Shown here: positions 11,959 through 24,447 of the stretch, one piece after another
Numbering within the stretch: position 1 is the first letter of the stretch
Layout of the letters: every line of letters begins with the position of its first letter
From: Tillus elongatus
Lineage: Eukaryota; Arthropoda; Insecta; Coleoptera; Cleridae
Reading direction: 5' to 3'
NCBI GenBank assembly: GCA_964006375.1
Contig: OZ023267.1
Span: 79,865,682 to 79,929,681, forward strand
DNA: 64,000 nucleotides
Notes under the pieces: generated by a model
What the model was told of the DNA's origin: nothing
Database searches by the model: none
The model's input: only the letters and a program-made list of their open reading frames with translations
Program-made: the position numbers and the translations under genes

Positions 11959-13359
11959 AGTAAAATTTTAAAAATTTGTTCCGCTTAAACGTCATAAAAA
12001 CTGTCTAAACATCCCAGCAAACCGATACGTAATGTTTACATACCAAACAGGGATCACTAAAGGAACAGTGTTACATGCAGGTGTTATATATAAGTTATCT
12101 CAAACCTACATAAAAAATGTTACAATAAAAGATCACTGATGTAGCAGGTTTACATAACAGTGCAATATAAATTGTATGGAAAACGTATATTGCAAAGCAA
12201 TGTAAAATGCTTGGTAAAATGTTACGTACGATTTACATATCTTTTTATTTATTTTTCTTATAAAAATAGCCTCCTGTGCTTTTTTGATGTTTCACTTTTA
12301 TTTTATAGTAACTCTACATTCTTCGACTTATTCTAATTTCGGTCATCATCGCGGGAGTTATTATAATGTCCACCAAATCGCAATTTTTTATCAAATATAG
12401 AAATAAAACAATTTATTATTTTATTTCTATTTTCAACAGAAAATGACGATTTACATAATAAGGACATTAGCTCCTATTAATGATGACTAAACTTTACGTA
12501 TTTTCAAAAATTCTTGATTGAACATCGATATTATGTGTGCCGCGGTTCCATAGAGTAAATAAATTGTTGCTGCTCGTACAGGTACATGACAGCAATGGCC
12601 GACGGACGGCAAATGTCTAATATCTACAGTTCAGTGCTACAGTAGGTGTCTGTGTCACAGTGTATGCTTTAGAAGGAAATATTAAGTTTTGCTTGTTTTG
12701 TGTAATCAATCATTAATCGCACGGTGTAGTTAACGTGATATTTATTAAAAAGGTGAGTATAATTATTCTGTGATATTGTAGCTAAAGTAATAACTGAAGA
12801 TTTAACACAAAGTTCATCAATTAATATTAAAATAGAAACTAACTACCTACTTCAAGTAAAATTTTACATTACCTCAAAGGTAAGTTTGAATTTTCACTTA
12901 CCTTCTAATAATCTTGTCGGGCTATATTGCCCTGGATTTTAAAAGACAGCTGAAAACCTTTGAGGTTATTATGTAGAATTTGAAAAAAGGGACATATATA
13001 ATAGCAGTGTTTCAGTGTATTGTAGTGAAATTTTAACTTCAAATAGTTATAAATTCTATTTCAGTACGGAAAATTAAGCTGCACAAAGGGCTGACATAAT
13101 TAATAACAGTAAATATATGTAAGGTTGCAGATACTTCAGATTTGTCACTATAGTTGTATGTAGACAATATATAAACATTATTTTTTATATTTTGACTATA
13201 TTTATTTTCTCTTATTACAGTTGCTAGTGATTCAGCATTTGCTGGACGCCAAGAGGCAATATATTCGAGCAGCCAAATAGAATCCAGTTTGATTTCTTTT
13301 AAGTGAATTTTTTTGTTTGGAATTTTTGCAGTTTAATTTAAGTTTTAAGAATATTTGAT

Positions 13360-13511
<152 letters not shown>

Positions 13512-13576
13512 CAAATAATATACAAATTTATTTAACTATTTTCAAGTGTTTTTATAATTCTTGTTGCTATACATAA

Positions 13577-13749
13577 AGCAGTGTTACATAACATTTATGG
13601 CACATAGAAAGAAACACTGAAAAGGACATTTCATATTACATGTAGGTTACATGTACCCTACATGTTACATAACTGCAATTTCGATAGAACCTTAAATTTG
13701 TAATTTAGACGTATCAATTATGTAACTGTGTAAGATTTACATTTTTATT

Positions 13750-13810
<61 letters not shown>

Positions 13811-14055
13811 GAGATAACACAAAAGTTACTTGAAAAGCAATTGTTTGTAATCATGCTTACATAATACCTAAGGAACAGATGTTATGTAAAATACATAGAG
13901 CAGTGTTACATAACATTTATAGCACATAGAAAGTAACAGTGAAAGGGACATTTTACATTACATGTAGGTTACATGTACCCTACATGTTACATAACTGCAA
14001 ATTTGATAGAATCTTATGTGCTGTAATTTAGACGTATCAATTATGTAACTGTGTT
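13577..14055. repeat. Direct duplication, 328-bp period, with (TA)n between the copies
   Basis: The block starting GCAGTGTTACATAACATTTAT is present at 13,577 and 13,905. Both run through CATGTAGGTTACATGTACCC and end at CAATTATGTAACTGTGT. The copies differ at about a dozen positions. A (TA)n tract at 13,754-13,810 lies between them. The duplication is inside the CCCAGCAAAC transposon and includes its right end. Confidence 0.85.
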
Positions 14056-14710
14056 TGCTGGGATATAGAAAACATGATTATGAATCGAGAGTTTTTTGCT
14101 TTTGTCGTTCTGTCGGTCTATCGGTCTGTCAGTGTGTATGTCTGTTTGTTTGTAGCCAGGATAATTTAAGAACGAACCGGGATATCCTCTTCAAATTTGG
14201 TATACAGTTAGCACCCGACAAACGAACGGTTCGGATTGTTTTTGTGTGGGGGTTGAATATCGGTGACAGATATTTCGAAATATAGAAAACTTGCTTCTGG
14301 AGCGAAAAGCTTTTTGTTTGTCGGTCGATCGGTCTGTCGGCCCGTGCATGTGTCTGTTAGTAGGCGCAATAACTTTCGATATTGAGATATCATCTTCAAA
14401 GTTAGTATCCGGTTAGCACGCGAAAAAGAAACGCTTCGAATTGTTTTTAGGTAAGATGCTTCAGAGGGAAGGGGATAAATGAGGGGTGATTTGGTTAAAA
14501 TTGTCGTTATTTTCGTTAAAAGTCGAGTAATAAAACCTTTCAGAAGTTTATGGGTACTTGAATACGAATATTTTTATTGTGATCAAGTGATGGACCCTAA
14601 TTTCATTTTATGAGAATTTTTTTCTGGAGCGCGTAAATTATCACAGTTATGTGGAAGTCATGAAATTATCAATTTGCAGCACTATTTTTATTTTATAACT
14701 AAAGTTGGGT

Positions 14711-15966
14711 GAAACAAAATTAGCTAGATATTTTACAAATACTTTTCGCTAACAAAATAAATTCTAGTGAGTAACTATACTTATTTTGGAAGTTTGTATA
14801 CAAGTTCATGGTGATAATATATTATTATTATTATAATTAGCGTTAGTAAGAATAGTATAGTAACGGGAAGGTTTTTTTTAGCCAAATCAGTTTAAATAGT
14901 ATAGTATGTATATTTATTTACATTACTGATACAGTGTCACACAAAATCAGCTTAAGCTTGTGCTTGTATATAACAAAATTTTTAAAAATTCCTCGAAAAT
15001 GTACGCCAAAGATCATTTAGTCTTGTCACTTTTGCAATTTCGTGAAATCTGCAAACATTGCAACACAGACAGCTGTGTTGTCTGTAAACAACATCTCAAT
15101 TAACACCATCAACTGCTACATACTGGGTTGACTTTGGCGGAACACAAGCCGAATATCTTGATTCTCTTTAAACATGACGAAACAAACTTAAAACACATTT
15201 ACGACGACCGTGTGACAACCGACATGGACTTTAAACAATTCAAAAATATATGCTGCCATGTTAGTTGATCAACCATCTAGGTCAGCCACCGCTGACGTCA
15301 TAAAAGACGGTGGTGGCTGATATCACAAAAACGGTGGTGTTGGTCAGGTTAGACCTTTAAGATGATGGTGGAGGTGCTCAGGCTAGACCTCTAAGCTTTC
15401 CGGGTTAGCGCCGGGTCAGCTAGGTGGCAGGTTGTTGAGTCAGAACAGCCACCCGTGGCTGTCGTGACAGCCCCGCCAGTGGCACATTTTTATCAATAAC
15501 TGGATAACACATGACAATCGGCCAGTTCTCCAATCCGCCACTTCTCCAATCTTAATATTCGATTTGTTTTAGACCCCTGGATAAAGTCCCAAAAGCACGG
15601 GCGTCAATTTTGGGACACTTGTATAACTAGATAAAAATATTATATTTAGACGTAGGGACTATTTCTCTGCCTTTACAATTGTTCGTTTTCCTCTCTGTAA
15701 ACGGTTTCGCCGCATTACGGCATCACCAGACTAGAGCAAATTAAATTTAGTTATACGCATTCGTGACAAGTATAAATAAAAATCTGTTCCTAGAAATTCT
15801 TAAAAAATAAATAAAATAAAAATAACAGATGGAACGAAATATAAATAAAATCAACTTATAACAATAATAAACATAACAAAACTAAGTTAAGATGGAACCT
15901 GTGATGATAAGTAGACTTGGAGAATCCTAATTACCACAGCGGATAAAAACTGTGAATTCTGAATTT
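14711..15966. other. Spacer with a locally GC-rich part
   Basis: Positions of about 15,260-15,600 have higher GC, with words such as GCTGACGTCATAAAAG and GGTGGTGGCTGA, but no open frame or RNA gene. The rest is AT-rich. The stretch just before 15,967 may be upstream sequence of the PLE terminus that follows. Confidence 0.35.
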
Positions 15967-16065
15967 TCATCCTCTGATGATGTTAACTTTGTCAGTGAAA
16001 TGATCGTCAGATCTTTAAAAATATGCGTTGTCGTAATTTAGGTTCTCCGAGTGTACTTAAACATA
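15967..16065 (+). ncRNA. Solo PLE terminus with hammerhead-like motif
   Basis: The sequence CATCCTCTGATGATGTTAAC, a loop, then GTCAGTGAAATGATCGTCAG matches the motif at 20,546, followed by the same terminal block (GGTTCTCCGAGTGTACTT). It has CUGAUGA, a mostly paired stem II, GAAA, a short stem III around the GATC loop, and a GTC cleavage triplet. No PLE coding sequence is attached, so it is either a severely truncated PLE or a small retrozyme-like unit. Confidence 0.55.
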
Positions 16066-17265
16066 ACAAAAATTATAATCATAAAATAACTAATTAACAA
16101 TAATAGCAATAAAGTCGGTTCTGTATAACGAAAATGTCGACCTACATGAATCCATTACATCATTACAACTATTTTTAATGTAGTTATAAGTATTTTCTTT
16201 GATATATATAATTAGATAGATAAGCTTCCATGAAAGGAGAATCCATTCAATAAGTTTTCTTATTTAAAAAAAGTTCTTATTGTCATGTATATGTGCTATT
16301 TACTTGAAATGCTTTACAAAAGTCACGTTTACGCTTGTCATTACAAAAATGTAGTGGATCTATGCGATTATTTATTGTGGGTCTGTGGGTTGAGTATTAA
16401 TAAGTAAAGTAAAGTAATATATTAATAATATGTGTGCAAATATAGATTGGTCAGCGCGGTTATTTCTTTAAGTGCAGAAAATAATTACCCAGTACAAAAT
16501 TATATAAAATGAATTATTAATGTTCTGTAAATTTTTGATTAGGAAGTTATATCAGACAGAAAACGATTGTCTATTTTCTTAAAAGGCTGGATAACGATGC
16601 ATCTATTAAATACCTATATTAGTACATGCAATAAAATAAAATGATTTAATATGTTTTTTCGAAGTTTTTGGCATATCTATTTATTATTTTGAAATAATTC
16701 TAAAATAATTAAAGAAATGATTGAAATTACAACTATAAATTACAGCATTTGAGTGTAGCTGGAATTTGAAGTAGGTACTATAAACGAAAGTGTCCGACAT
16801 TCCAAACGATAAACCGAGGGGTGGAGATATTCGATTTTGTGATCGGACTGCAAGGTACTCTTGTTAACATCACCCGCATTGTGCAGATTCCATAGTTCAG
16901 ACCTTACAATAATTTACACTCGTGTGTTATAACGTGTAAATATGTACGCTGTAAATAACCACAACAAATACTTGAACGGGGCATCGACGATCCCTTTTAG
17001 CAGCTAGAAAATTAATTTATTGATCTATCGTCTGTTTTGATACACGATGTCTAGCTTACACATGCTAATATTTGCGAAAAGTACTCACTAGAACTTTAGA
17101 TATTTTTAGTTTAAACTGAAAGTTCAAATAAAATACAGAGTTGCAAAATTAGTTAACTATACATACCTATGTGTAATAACTTGAGTTTATTAAAAAATAA
17201 TAATTTACATAGTGTGTTATTTACGAGATCTAAAACTAAAAAAATAAACAAAAAATCTGGACGCA
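16066..17265. other. AT-rich intergenic sequence
   Basis: No open frame of note, tRNA or repeat family was recognised. Confidence 0.4.
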
Positions 17266-17450
17266 GCAAGTGCGTTATGGTTCTGGTAGCGAATTTTCAT
17301 AGAAATGCTTTTAATGTCAAATAGGTCTCTTTAATGAAAGACATAAATTTAGTTGGCAGTATAACCTTTATAGTAGAAATCATGTGCCATATTTTATCAA
17401 AATAACTTTATTGTTTAAGATAATTTCTCGAAAATAAACTTAAAATTTTT
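17266..17450 (+). repeat. M1 TIR element, left end only
   Basis: It begins with CTGGACGCAGCAAGTGCGTT, followed by GTAGCGAATTTTCAT and the internal block CAGTATAACCTTTATAGTAGAAA. These align with the complete M1 copy at 21,803-22,082. The matching right end is not seen nearby. Confidence 0.65.
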
Positions 17451-17899
17451 CAGAAAAAACGAATTTGACACAAAAAATACACCAGTCAGATCATAATTAT
17501 TATTTACTAAAGGCTTTCGGACAGTTTTTTTTTATTTAGCCATTTTTTTACAAAGATTTGCTAGGTAATCTTACACGAAAATTGTATAAAAATCTTTTTA
17601 CGAAAAGTATTTAAACTTTTTACACCAAAATTTGCCAAACAATGTTTTTTTCACGAAAATTAGAAAAGTACCTTTTCAGTGGAATTCGCAAACATTTTGT
17701 TTCCAGAAGCTAAGTAAACATTAATTATTAGGTAGGTACTAACATTTCACAAAAATTTGATAAGAAATGATTTCTGCGTAAACACTAAATAAAAGTCCGG
17801 GGAAACTAACAAAATATCTTCTATACAAAAATTTGCCTAATACATAAAATTCAAATTAGATGCCTAATCTGTAATTAAAATTAAGACGCCATGAACAGT
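17451..17899. other. AT-rich spacer
   Basis: Short ACGAAAA/TTTGC words recur, perhaps from decayed repeat arms. Nothing else is recognised. Confidence 0.35.
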
Positions 17900-18077
17900 T
17901 TCACCTTACTATCCTGGAAATGTTGCCGAATCCCTGCCTTTCTGTAAGGAGGGTGGGGATCTTTAACGTGCCCAACATCGCATGGACACGGGACCGACGG
18001 CTTTACGCCCCCTCCGAAAAGCGAAACGTGCAGATATTCAACTTGCTCAAATACAATGCCACAACCTCGGTTGAGGC
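17900..18077 (-). mobile_element. SINE fragment (family S), lacking the tRNA head
   Basis: The reverse complement carries the family's central region (CGTAAAGCCGTCGGTCCCGT, CGATGTTGGGCACGTTAAAG, CTCCTTACAGAAAGGCAGGG) and stops at the position where the tRNA-derived head would join. The apparent ORF over it is a shadow. Confidence 0.8.
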
Positions 18078-18665
18078 TCTATTTTTAGATGTATTCTCTT
18101 TACAATGTACTAAAGATTTGATACAGGAAAAAATATAGTAGAAAGTATATAATATTGATTAGATCTTATTCAATCAAAAAACTACAACCCGACAACACTG
18201 TATGTGGTATTTACGTTTCTGTTCATGCCTGCCCATCGCCGTTTAGAATGCGCCGTGTGACACCCTATATTCAAAAGAGTACTCAACGTTGTCTCACTTC
18301 GACCGACTCAAAGATTACTAATTTGCTTAAAAATTAAAATCAAAAAAATTTTTGGTTGTCATTTTTTTTTCGAAAATTCACTAATAAAATGGGGCAAAAA
18401 TAATTAATATAGAAAGTAATAATACACTTAACAATAAAAATGATTAAGCAGTATACTTACTCTGGTTTGGATTAATATTATTTTTAAATGTGCAACGGAA
18501 TATATTTTCCTCACAAAACACACAATAACAATCAAATAACCTTAAATGCATAAATTAAATTTGTCAATAATAAGTCATCAACAACACACAACTCGAAACT
18601 TGTTTGGTGATACTTCGTATCTTGTTATTATTGATAAGGATTACTTTGTATTATGATTATGTTCT
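18078..18665. other. AT-rich spacer before the PLE
   Basis: At about 18,360 there is a short left-arm-like word (CGAAAATTCACTAATAAAATGG). Otherwise nothing is recognised. Confidence 0.35.
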
Positions 18666-18813
18666 ATTAAATACTCTTTGCAGACATTGTCATTTATGTT
18701 ATTCATTTTTAGTAACTGCTTTAAATATGTTAAAGTTTGCTCCGTGGGCACGCTAGGAAACAATGAGGTTACATCAAACGAAATTAAAACTTGCCTTCGG
18801 TCAATTTAACCTC
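18666..18813 (-). repeat. Inverted copy of PLE RT segment at the 5' end
   Basis: This stretch is the reverse complement of 19,021-19,168 with only a few differences, for example AAAGCAGTTACT against AGAGCAGTTGCT. The first 17 or so residues of the long ORF starting at 18,763 come from this piece and are not PLE protein. Confidence 0.92.
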
Positions 18814-20264
18814 GGATTAGAAACTAATCCGAAAGTTCCCAAGAAGTACGGTCTCCCAAAAATTCATAAACCGGGAAATTCAATTAGACCTATTGTTTCG
18901 GCTATAGATTCCCCGACTTATAATTTAGCTAAATGCTTGCCAGATGAGTTTAAAGGCTTGCCGGTAAAACAGAAAAGTTTTTCAGTAACAAATTCTCTTG
19001 AATTTGTTAATAAGATCAAAGAGGTTAAATTGACCGAAGGCGAGGTTTTAATTTCGTTTGATGTAACCTCATTGTTTCCTAGCGTGCCCACGGAGCAAAC
19101 TTTAACATATTTAGAGCAGTTGCTAAAAATGAATAACATAAATGAAAATGTCTGCAAAGAGTATTTAACTCTAACAAACCTTTGCATCAAACAAAATATT
19201 TTTCAATTCAACAATGAATTTTTTCAACAAACACAAGGCACGGCAATGGGTAATCCGCTATCGCCATTTATTGCAGACCTTTTCATGAGCAGATTTGAAA
19301 CAGATCTTGAAAGTGAAAGTGGTTATTTTCCTAGAGTGTGGTGTCGTTACGTGGATGATATTTTCGCTGTGTTTAACACAAACATTTGCAGAATAGAAGA
19401 TTTTATTGCCAAATTAAACAATAAATTTGATTCTATAAAATTTACCCACGAATTAGAAATTAATAATAAACTACCCTTTCTAGATGTACTAGTTATCAAG
19501 AATAAAGACAATTTAGAATTCGATGTCTATAGAAAAGAAACCACTACGTTAAGCTACATCCCGAGCGACTCACATTATACGTACGCACAAAAAATGGCCA
19601 GTCTGAATTTTTTAGTAAATCGGTTCATTAATTTTCCTTTAAACAAAAGTAGATATACCAAAGAATTAAATTATATTAAGAACGTGGCCGAATATAACGG
19701 ATACACTGCTTGCCTAGTAGAAAAATTAATCAACAAACAGAAAACAAAGAAAATGTTGACGGAATTAACGACGTTCAGAAGAGAAAAATCGAAAAAAAAC
19801 TTTGTTTGCTTACCATTTGAACCTAGAATCACGAGGGGTCTAGACAGGATTTTTAAAAAAAGTCGACTTGCAGCTAACATTTTCAACAACAAATACCTTA
19901 AAAAACTTGCTAGGCAACCCAAAAACAAGGATAGCGCGGACAAAATGTCGGGAAAATTAGTTGTAAAGATTGTAATCTTAAATACGTCGGACAAACAAAA
20001 AGATCGATTGGTATAAGTTTCAAAGAACACATATCCCAATTACGTTACGGTACTGTAGATAAGTCTGCCGTTGCCCGACATATTTGGGATAATAATCATC
20101 ACGTTGATAAAGATAATCTGAAATTAATAAAAAATGTTAGAAAACCAGGTCACCTAAATGGGTTCGAGAGCGTATATATTGCGAAATATAATTACAACAA
20201 AAAATGTATGAACACTGCACCAGCGCCAATTACGAGTCACTTGATCGATTGCTTTGCTAAATAA
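18814..20264 (+). pseudogene. PLE reverse transcriptase and GIY-YIG endonuclease, frameshifted
   Basis: The RT reads from about 18,814 and contains PKKYGLPKIHKPG, then SFDVTSLFPSVP (motif A), QGTAMGNPLSPFIADLFM (motif B) and CRYVDDIFAVF (catalytic YVDD, near 19,349), with LPFLDVLV downstream. The open frame continues to 20,016, but its last 20 or so codons are out of register. In a frame offset by one base, from about 19,950 to a stop at 20,262-20,264, an endonuclease follows with CKDCNLKYVGQTKRS (GIY-YIG core), [10 protein letters not shown] and a Glu in GFESVYIAKY. PLE proteins prime reverse transcription at chromosome breaks made by this endonuclease. N-terminal sequence is missing and a single indel separates the two domains, so this copy is inactive but young. 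Confidence 0.9.
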
Positions 20265-20545
20265 AATTCCCACGTTTTCGGCACGTTTTTACCGATAACA
20301 TAAGTATACAGTTATGGCCGCCAAAGGAACCGGTGTTAATTTAGCTGTCGTTGAACTTTCTCAAAACTATTACAGATGGACACTTTTAAGATAAAGCAGT
20401 AGGGATAGCGCAAAGACCTGGTCCGGCGATTAAAATACAATACACTTTGGAATTTGCCTACGAGTGGTGTCTCATCTCGGTTCGATCTCTTTACCTGAGA
20501 TCCGTTATATAAGTTTATGTTAGTTTTTTAAGTATTTAGAATGTT

Positions 20546-20592
20546 TCATCCTCTGATGACGCTAACTTGGTTAGTGAAACGATCGTCAGGTC
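20546..20592 (+). ncRNA. Hammerhead-ribozyme-like motif of the PLE
   Basis: Seen: CATCCTCTGATGA, then CGCTAAC-TTG-GTTAGTG forming a 7-bp stem, AAAC, the tetraloop GATC, and GTC followed by AGG, which pairs with the CCT before CTGATGA. These match CUGAUGA, stem II, (G)AAA, a two-base-pair stem III and a GUC cleavage site. One ambiguity is whether the last G of the stem is used as G12 of the GAAA core. Short stem III with a palindromic loop is known for PLE hammerheads. Activity is not shown. Confidence 0.62.
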
Positions 20593-20640
20593 TTTTAAAA
20601 TGTGTTGTGGTGATTTGGGTTCTCCAAGTGTACTTATCAT

Positions 20641-21802
20641 TATGTTCCATTTTAAATTTGTAGGATAGAAAATTGTAATTAGACATTGTATTCCTATAGA
20701 TCGCTTTAAATAAATTTAAAAAAAAAACAATATATTTTAATTAGTTTTATTTTTTAAATGTTTTTACAAAAAATATATTTTAACCCATTTTTTTTTACAA
20801 AAAATATATTTTCTTATTTTATTTTTTACAATACAAAACTTAATTCATTACATGATTAATAAATAAAAAGTATACATTAGTAAGGGCACAAGTGCAATGA
20901 TTATTTAAATGATAGATGTAAGAAGGTGTAGATAATTGAAGTGCCGGTTGTTCGTCTAATTCCAAAACGAGGGCTGATGAATATGTTCTTACATAATCAG
21001 CTTTCGCCTTCCCTTTCACATAAACGATGTCGGTGCTGCCTGTAAGATGGTTGATTATTTCAGCAAAATTCTGTATTGGTGTAAAACCTGATTTTCAATC
21101 AATACAATGACAATGGTTTATTAACCATTTCGCCTGTACTTGTAAATTTTGAGGTAAATAATCTAGATTAAATGGCACTTTAAAAACACAGTAACATATC
21201 TTGGAACCATTAAACTATGCAAGTTTTTTCGGAAGAAATTTATTATTTCCCAGTTTGAAACCTTGAATGCCAATTACGAGTACCATAATTTACAATGATA
21301 GATTTGAAAAGCGTTTATACATTTCTTTTTTCGTGCTGTAAAAGAAAATATTTTTTGAGTTCTTTTAGTTTGTTTTAATGAGCATTGAGTTGTTGTTTAT
21401 ACCTCAACGCCATAATAAAATTGAAATAGGCAAAGGAGCGCATTTAGCTTAAATAGTATAATTAAATTAGTCTTACGATTTTCGTCAGGGGATTTTAAGT
21501 TAATACTTTATTATGCAAAATTAAACAGTATGCGGACGTATTATGTGGGATGTTTGCATTTGGTTCGAATTCTAGTCTCACTACAACCGACCTTGATTGA
21601 ATACTGTCTTTTTGTCGGGAGTAATCAGTATGAACTGAAGGGGCGAATTTTGCAAATTCAGTTGGTGTAAAAGGAGTTGATTTTCTTTTCGATAATACGA
21701 TTGTTGAAATTGTGACAACATATCGTAAAGTGAGGCAAATTTATTTTCCAGAATACTTAAGTTAAGGTACTGGTACGGATACCTCTCAGTATTTAAAAAA
21801 AC
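20641..21802. other. AT-rich sequence without recognised genes
   Basis: Runs such as TTTTTACAAAAAATATATTTT repeat two or three times near 20,760-20,830. The short minus-strand open frame at 21,581-21,841 overlaps the M1 end and has no recognisable domain. Confidence 0.4.
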
Positions 21803-22082
21803 TCTGGACGCAGCAAGTGCGTTATTGTAGTGAATTTTCATAAAAATATTTTTTTATAGCAAATATGTGTGTGTTTTTTTAAAGCAGGCATCAAATTTGG
21901 TTACCAGTATAACCTATATAGTCGAAATTATGTGCCATGTTTCATCAAAATAACCTTATTGTTTGAAAATGTATGTATGATTTTTTTTTTGCTCAACCTT
22001 ATAGGTTAATAGCAAATTAAGCTATTCAAATTTCAAAGTATTTAATGAAAATTCGCTACCATAACGCACTTGCTGCGTCCAG
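21803..22082 (+). mobile_element. M1 MITE-like element, complete 280-bp copy
   Basis: It starts CTGGACGCAGCAAGTGCGTT and ends with its inverse, GCACTTGCTGCGTCCAG. The inverted homology continues through GTAGTGAATTTTCAT / GAAAATTCGCTACC, about 35 bp in all. The centre carries GGTTACCAGTATAACCTATATAG. It has no coding capacity. No clear target duplication was identified. Confidence 0.78.
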
Positions 22083-22194
22083 AATGTTTGTCTTTTAACT
22101 GACAGACCTAAATTTTGTTACATAGTGAACTTTTTATAATACCAACACGCGGACCAATTTTGGTTGCCATTACTTCCTACTTGTTATTTCCGGA

Positions 22195-22476
22195 CATATA
22201 AAAATGTTTTTAATAGCAAATATGTGTGTGTTTTTTTAAGAAAGTAGGCATCAAATTTGGTTACCAGTATAACCTATATAGTAAAAACAATGTGCCTTGT
22301 TTCATCAAAATAACTTTATTGTTTGAAAATGTACAAAAATTTCCGAAAGTAAACTTAAAGTGTTTTCGAAAAATCTCGTTTCTTGGTCAACCTTATAGGG
22401 TAATAGCAAATTGAGCTATTCAAATATGAAGCATTTGATCAAAATTCGCTACCATAACGCACTTGCTCCAGAATTT
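22195..22476 (+). mobile_element. M1 copy with damaged left end
   Basis: The internal block GGTTACCAGTATAACCTATATAG and the right end ATTCGCTACCATAACGCACTTGC are present. The left terminal repeat is reduced to about GGACATATAAAAATG, and the right terminus lacks part of GCTGCGTCC. Confidence 0.65.
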
Positions 22477-22483
22477 CTTTTCT

Positions 22484-23254
22484 TACAAAGATGCATTATA
22501 TCGATGAAAAAGGCAAAAATGCAATAACATAAATGTTCGACTAAAAAAAAAAAAGAAGATTTGTATCACCAACGATTTCTGGGCAACCTGTGATTGTAGA
22601 AATATTTTTTAAGATGTAGCTCAAGACAGTCTGTAATTAATGTATAATTTTTTCATATCTTATATAATAACGGATATATTGAACTTTATTGATTTTTTAC
22701 GAAAATTCGACAAAAATGATATGCCATTAAACGATAAACTTATAGCTAAGACTGCTGCCAAAGCATCAGAGAAAGAATGTATTTGAAATTAATTTTCTGT
22801 AAACATTTAAGTAAAATGAAGGACAATGAAGGTTGAAGCTAAGACTTCAGGGTTTGTAAATCATTCTTCTTGAGACATTTTCTTTCCATAGGCCGTATAA
22901 GTTTCAGGTTATCTGCCTAAATGTTGCCAATTATGACGTTTTAAATCGCGACTTTGACGTTTTGAGAAAAACCCCAATTTATTTTTCTTTAAATGCCCAT
23001 AAATTGTCTTTCTTTTAACCTAAAGAGCTAAATTTTGGCGCGTAATTTACCTATAACGGTGTAAACCCGCACACCAATTTGGTTGTCCTGACTTTATTAT
23101 TTCCGGAGATATACATTTATTTCAAAAGAAAACACAAAATTTTCCGGGAAAACCTGGTCCGATTTTCCTGACTAACAAACTTATCCAAGCTACTTGCAAA
23201 AGGAAGGTGTTCACCAAATTTCAAAATCGGTCCATTATTTTTTGAGTTAGCGGT

Positions 23255-23343
<89 letters not shown>

Positions 23344-24095
23344 TGAAACTGTCCCCGGATATGTGTTCTAGGGTGTCTATTTAGCGCTCATTTGGAGAAA
23401 TTTATCAAAGTTCAAAAGTCGGGATCTCGTCATTAGTGAATTTTTTTAAATCCCGAAAAACGATGAACGATATCAATGTTTTCCTTACAAACATGCATTG
23501 TAATTCGATGAAAAATACAAAAATACAATAACATAGGAGTGTATTAACAAAGAAAGTGTGTATCACCAGCGATTTACGGACCACCTGTGGTTGTCAAAAT
23601 AGGTTTACAAGATGCAGCTCGACGCGCTCTATAATTAACGTATATAATATTATCTCATATCTTGTATAATAACGGATATATTGAGCTTTACCTTAGAAAT
23701 CCGTCACCCCCTATATGTGTAAACAGACAAAAACTTAAACTGACGTCGTATATAGGTTTTAGGGGTTCTAGTTTGCGCTCATTTGAAGAAATCTTTTTAA
23801 ACTTCCTAAGTGGCGGTCTTTTCAATTATGCTTTTTTTCTACGAAAATTTGCTAAAATATAGACCATTAAACCATAAACTCTATAGATGAATCTACTGCC
23901 AAAGCATCAGAAATAAGTTCTATTTGAAATGAATTTTCCTAAAATATTTTAGTAAAAATGAAGGATAACGTTGGTTGAAGCTGAAACTTAAGGCTTTGTA
24001 ACATACACTTATTACGGCATTTCTTCTACATAATCAATATTTGTTTCAGATTCGTTGTCTCAGAATTGCAAATTTTGACGTTTTAAGAAGAAAAA
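22484..24095. repeat. Direct duplication with about 1-kb offset
   Basis: The segment from about 22,484 (CTTACAAAGATGCATTATATCG) recurs from about 23,488 (CCTTACAAACATGCATTGTAATTCG). Shared blocks in order are TATCACCAACGATTT, AATAACGGATATATTGA, CTGCCAAAGCATCAGA and ATGAAGGA, then GTTTCAG. The second copy carries an extra piece at about 23,695-23,830 that is itself a TA-arm left-arm fragment. Confidence 0.75.
23095..23470 (-). repeat. TA-arm repeat, both arms around (TA)n
   Basis: Read on the minus strand: left arm (CACTAATGACGAGATCCCGA, GAGCGCTAAATAGACACCC, CATATCCGGGGACAGTTTC), then (TA)n at 23,258-23,340. The right arm follows (TATCACACCGCTAACTCAAA, GGAAAATCGGACCAGGTTTT). This arm-(TA)n-arm order is shared with 25.9-26.2 kb and other copies. 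Confidence 0.75.
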
Positions 24096-24447
24096 TTATA
24101 AAATTTTCAAAATATTTATTCTACTATTTTGATCTTTTTGCGTCAAGAAAACTTAACCGTTGTATGTAATATTCAATTGGTTTTGTTAATCACACCAAAT
24201 ATTTTGTCTTTGTGATTTTCTCTGATCGCCAGTGGCACCCAATTTTTTCTCTTTAAATCCCATACATATATAATACAAATTTCAAGGATACATTTTTAAT
24301 CTTGAACATATCATTGACCTTGGCCTTAAACTATTTTAACAAATGAGAAGATTACCGTAAATCAAGAACATTCTAACATGCAATTCTTGCAATATATATC
24401 AATCATAAACCAAATTAGTTATACCAATTTTCACGTTTCAAATTAAG

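Larger units (their letters stand above)
18666..20640 (+). mobile_element. Penelope-like element (best copy in the window)
   Basis: A 5'-truncated PLE with, in order, an inverted fragment of its own RT (18,666-18,813), the RT core, a GIY-YIG endonuclease in a shifted frame, and a 3' region ending in a hammerhead-like motif and the block GGTTCTCCAAGTGTACTT. A self-derived inverted piece at the 5' end is typical of PLE insertions. Two other fragments of the family lie at 9.17-10.56 kb and 15.97-16.07 kb. Confidence 0.88.

Noticed and set aside
18763..18813. N-terminus of the PLE protein starting at the first ATG
   Set aside because: These bases are an inverted copy of the RT at 19,021-19,070, so the ATG is accidental.
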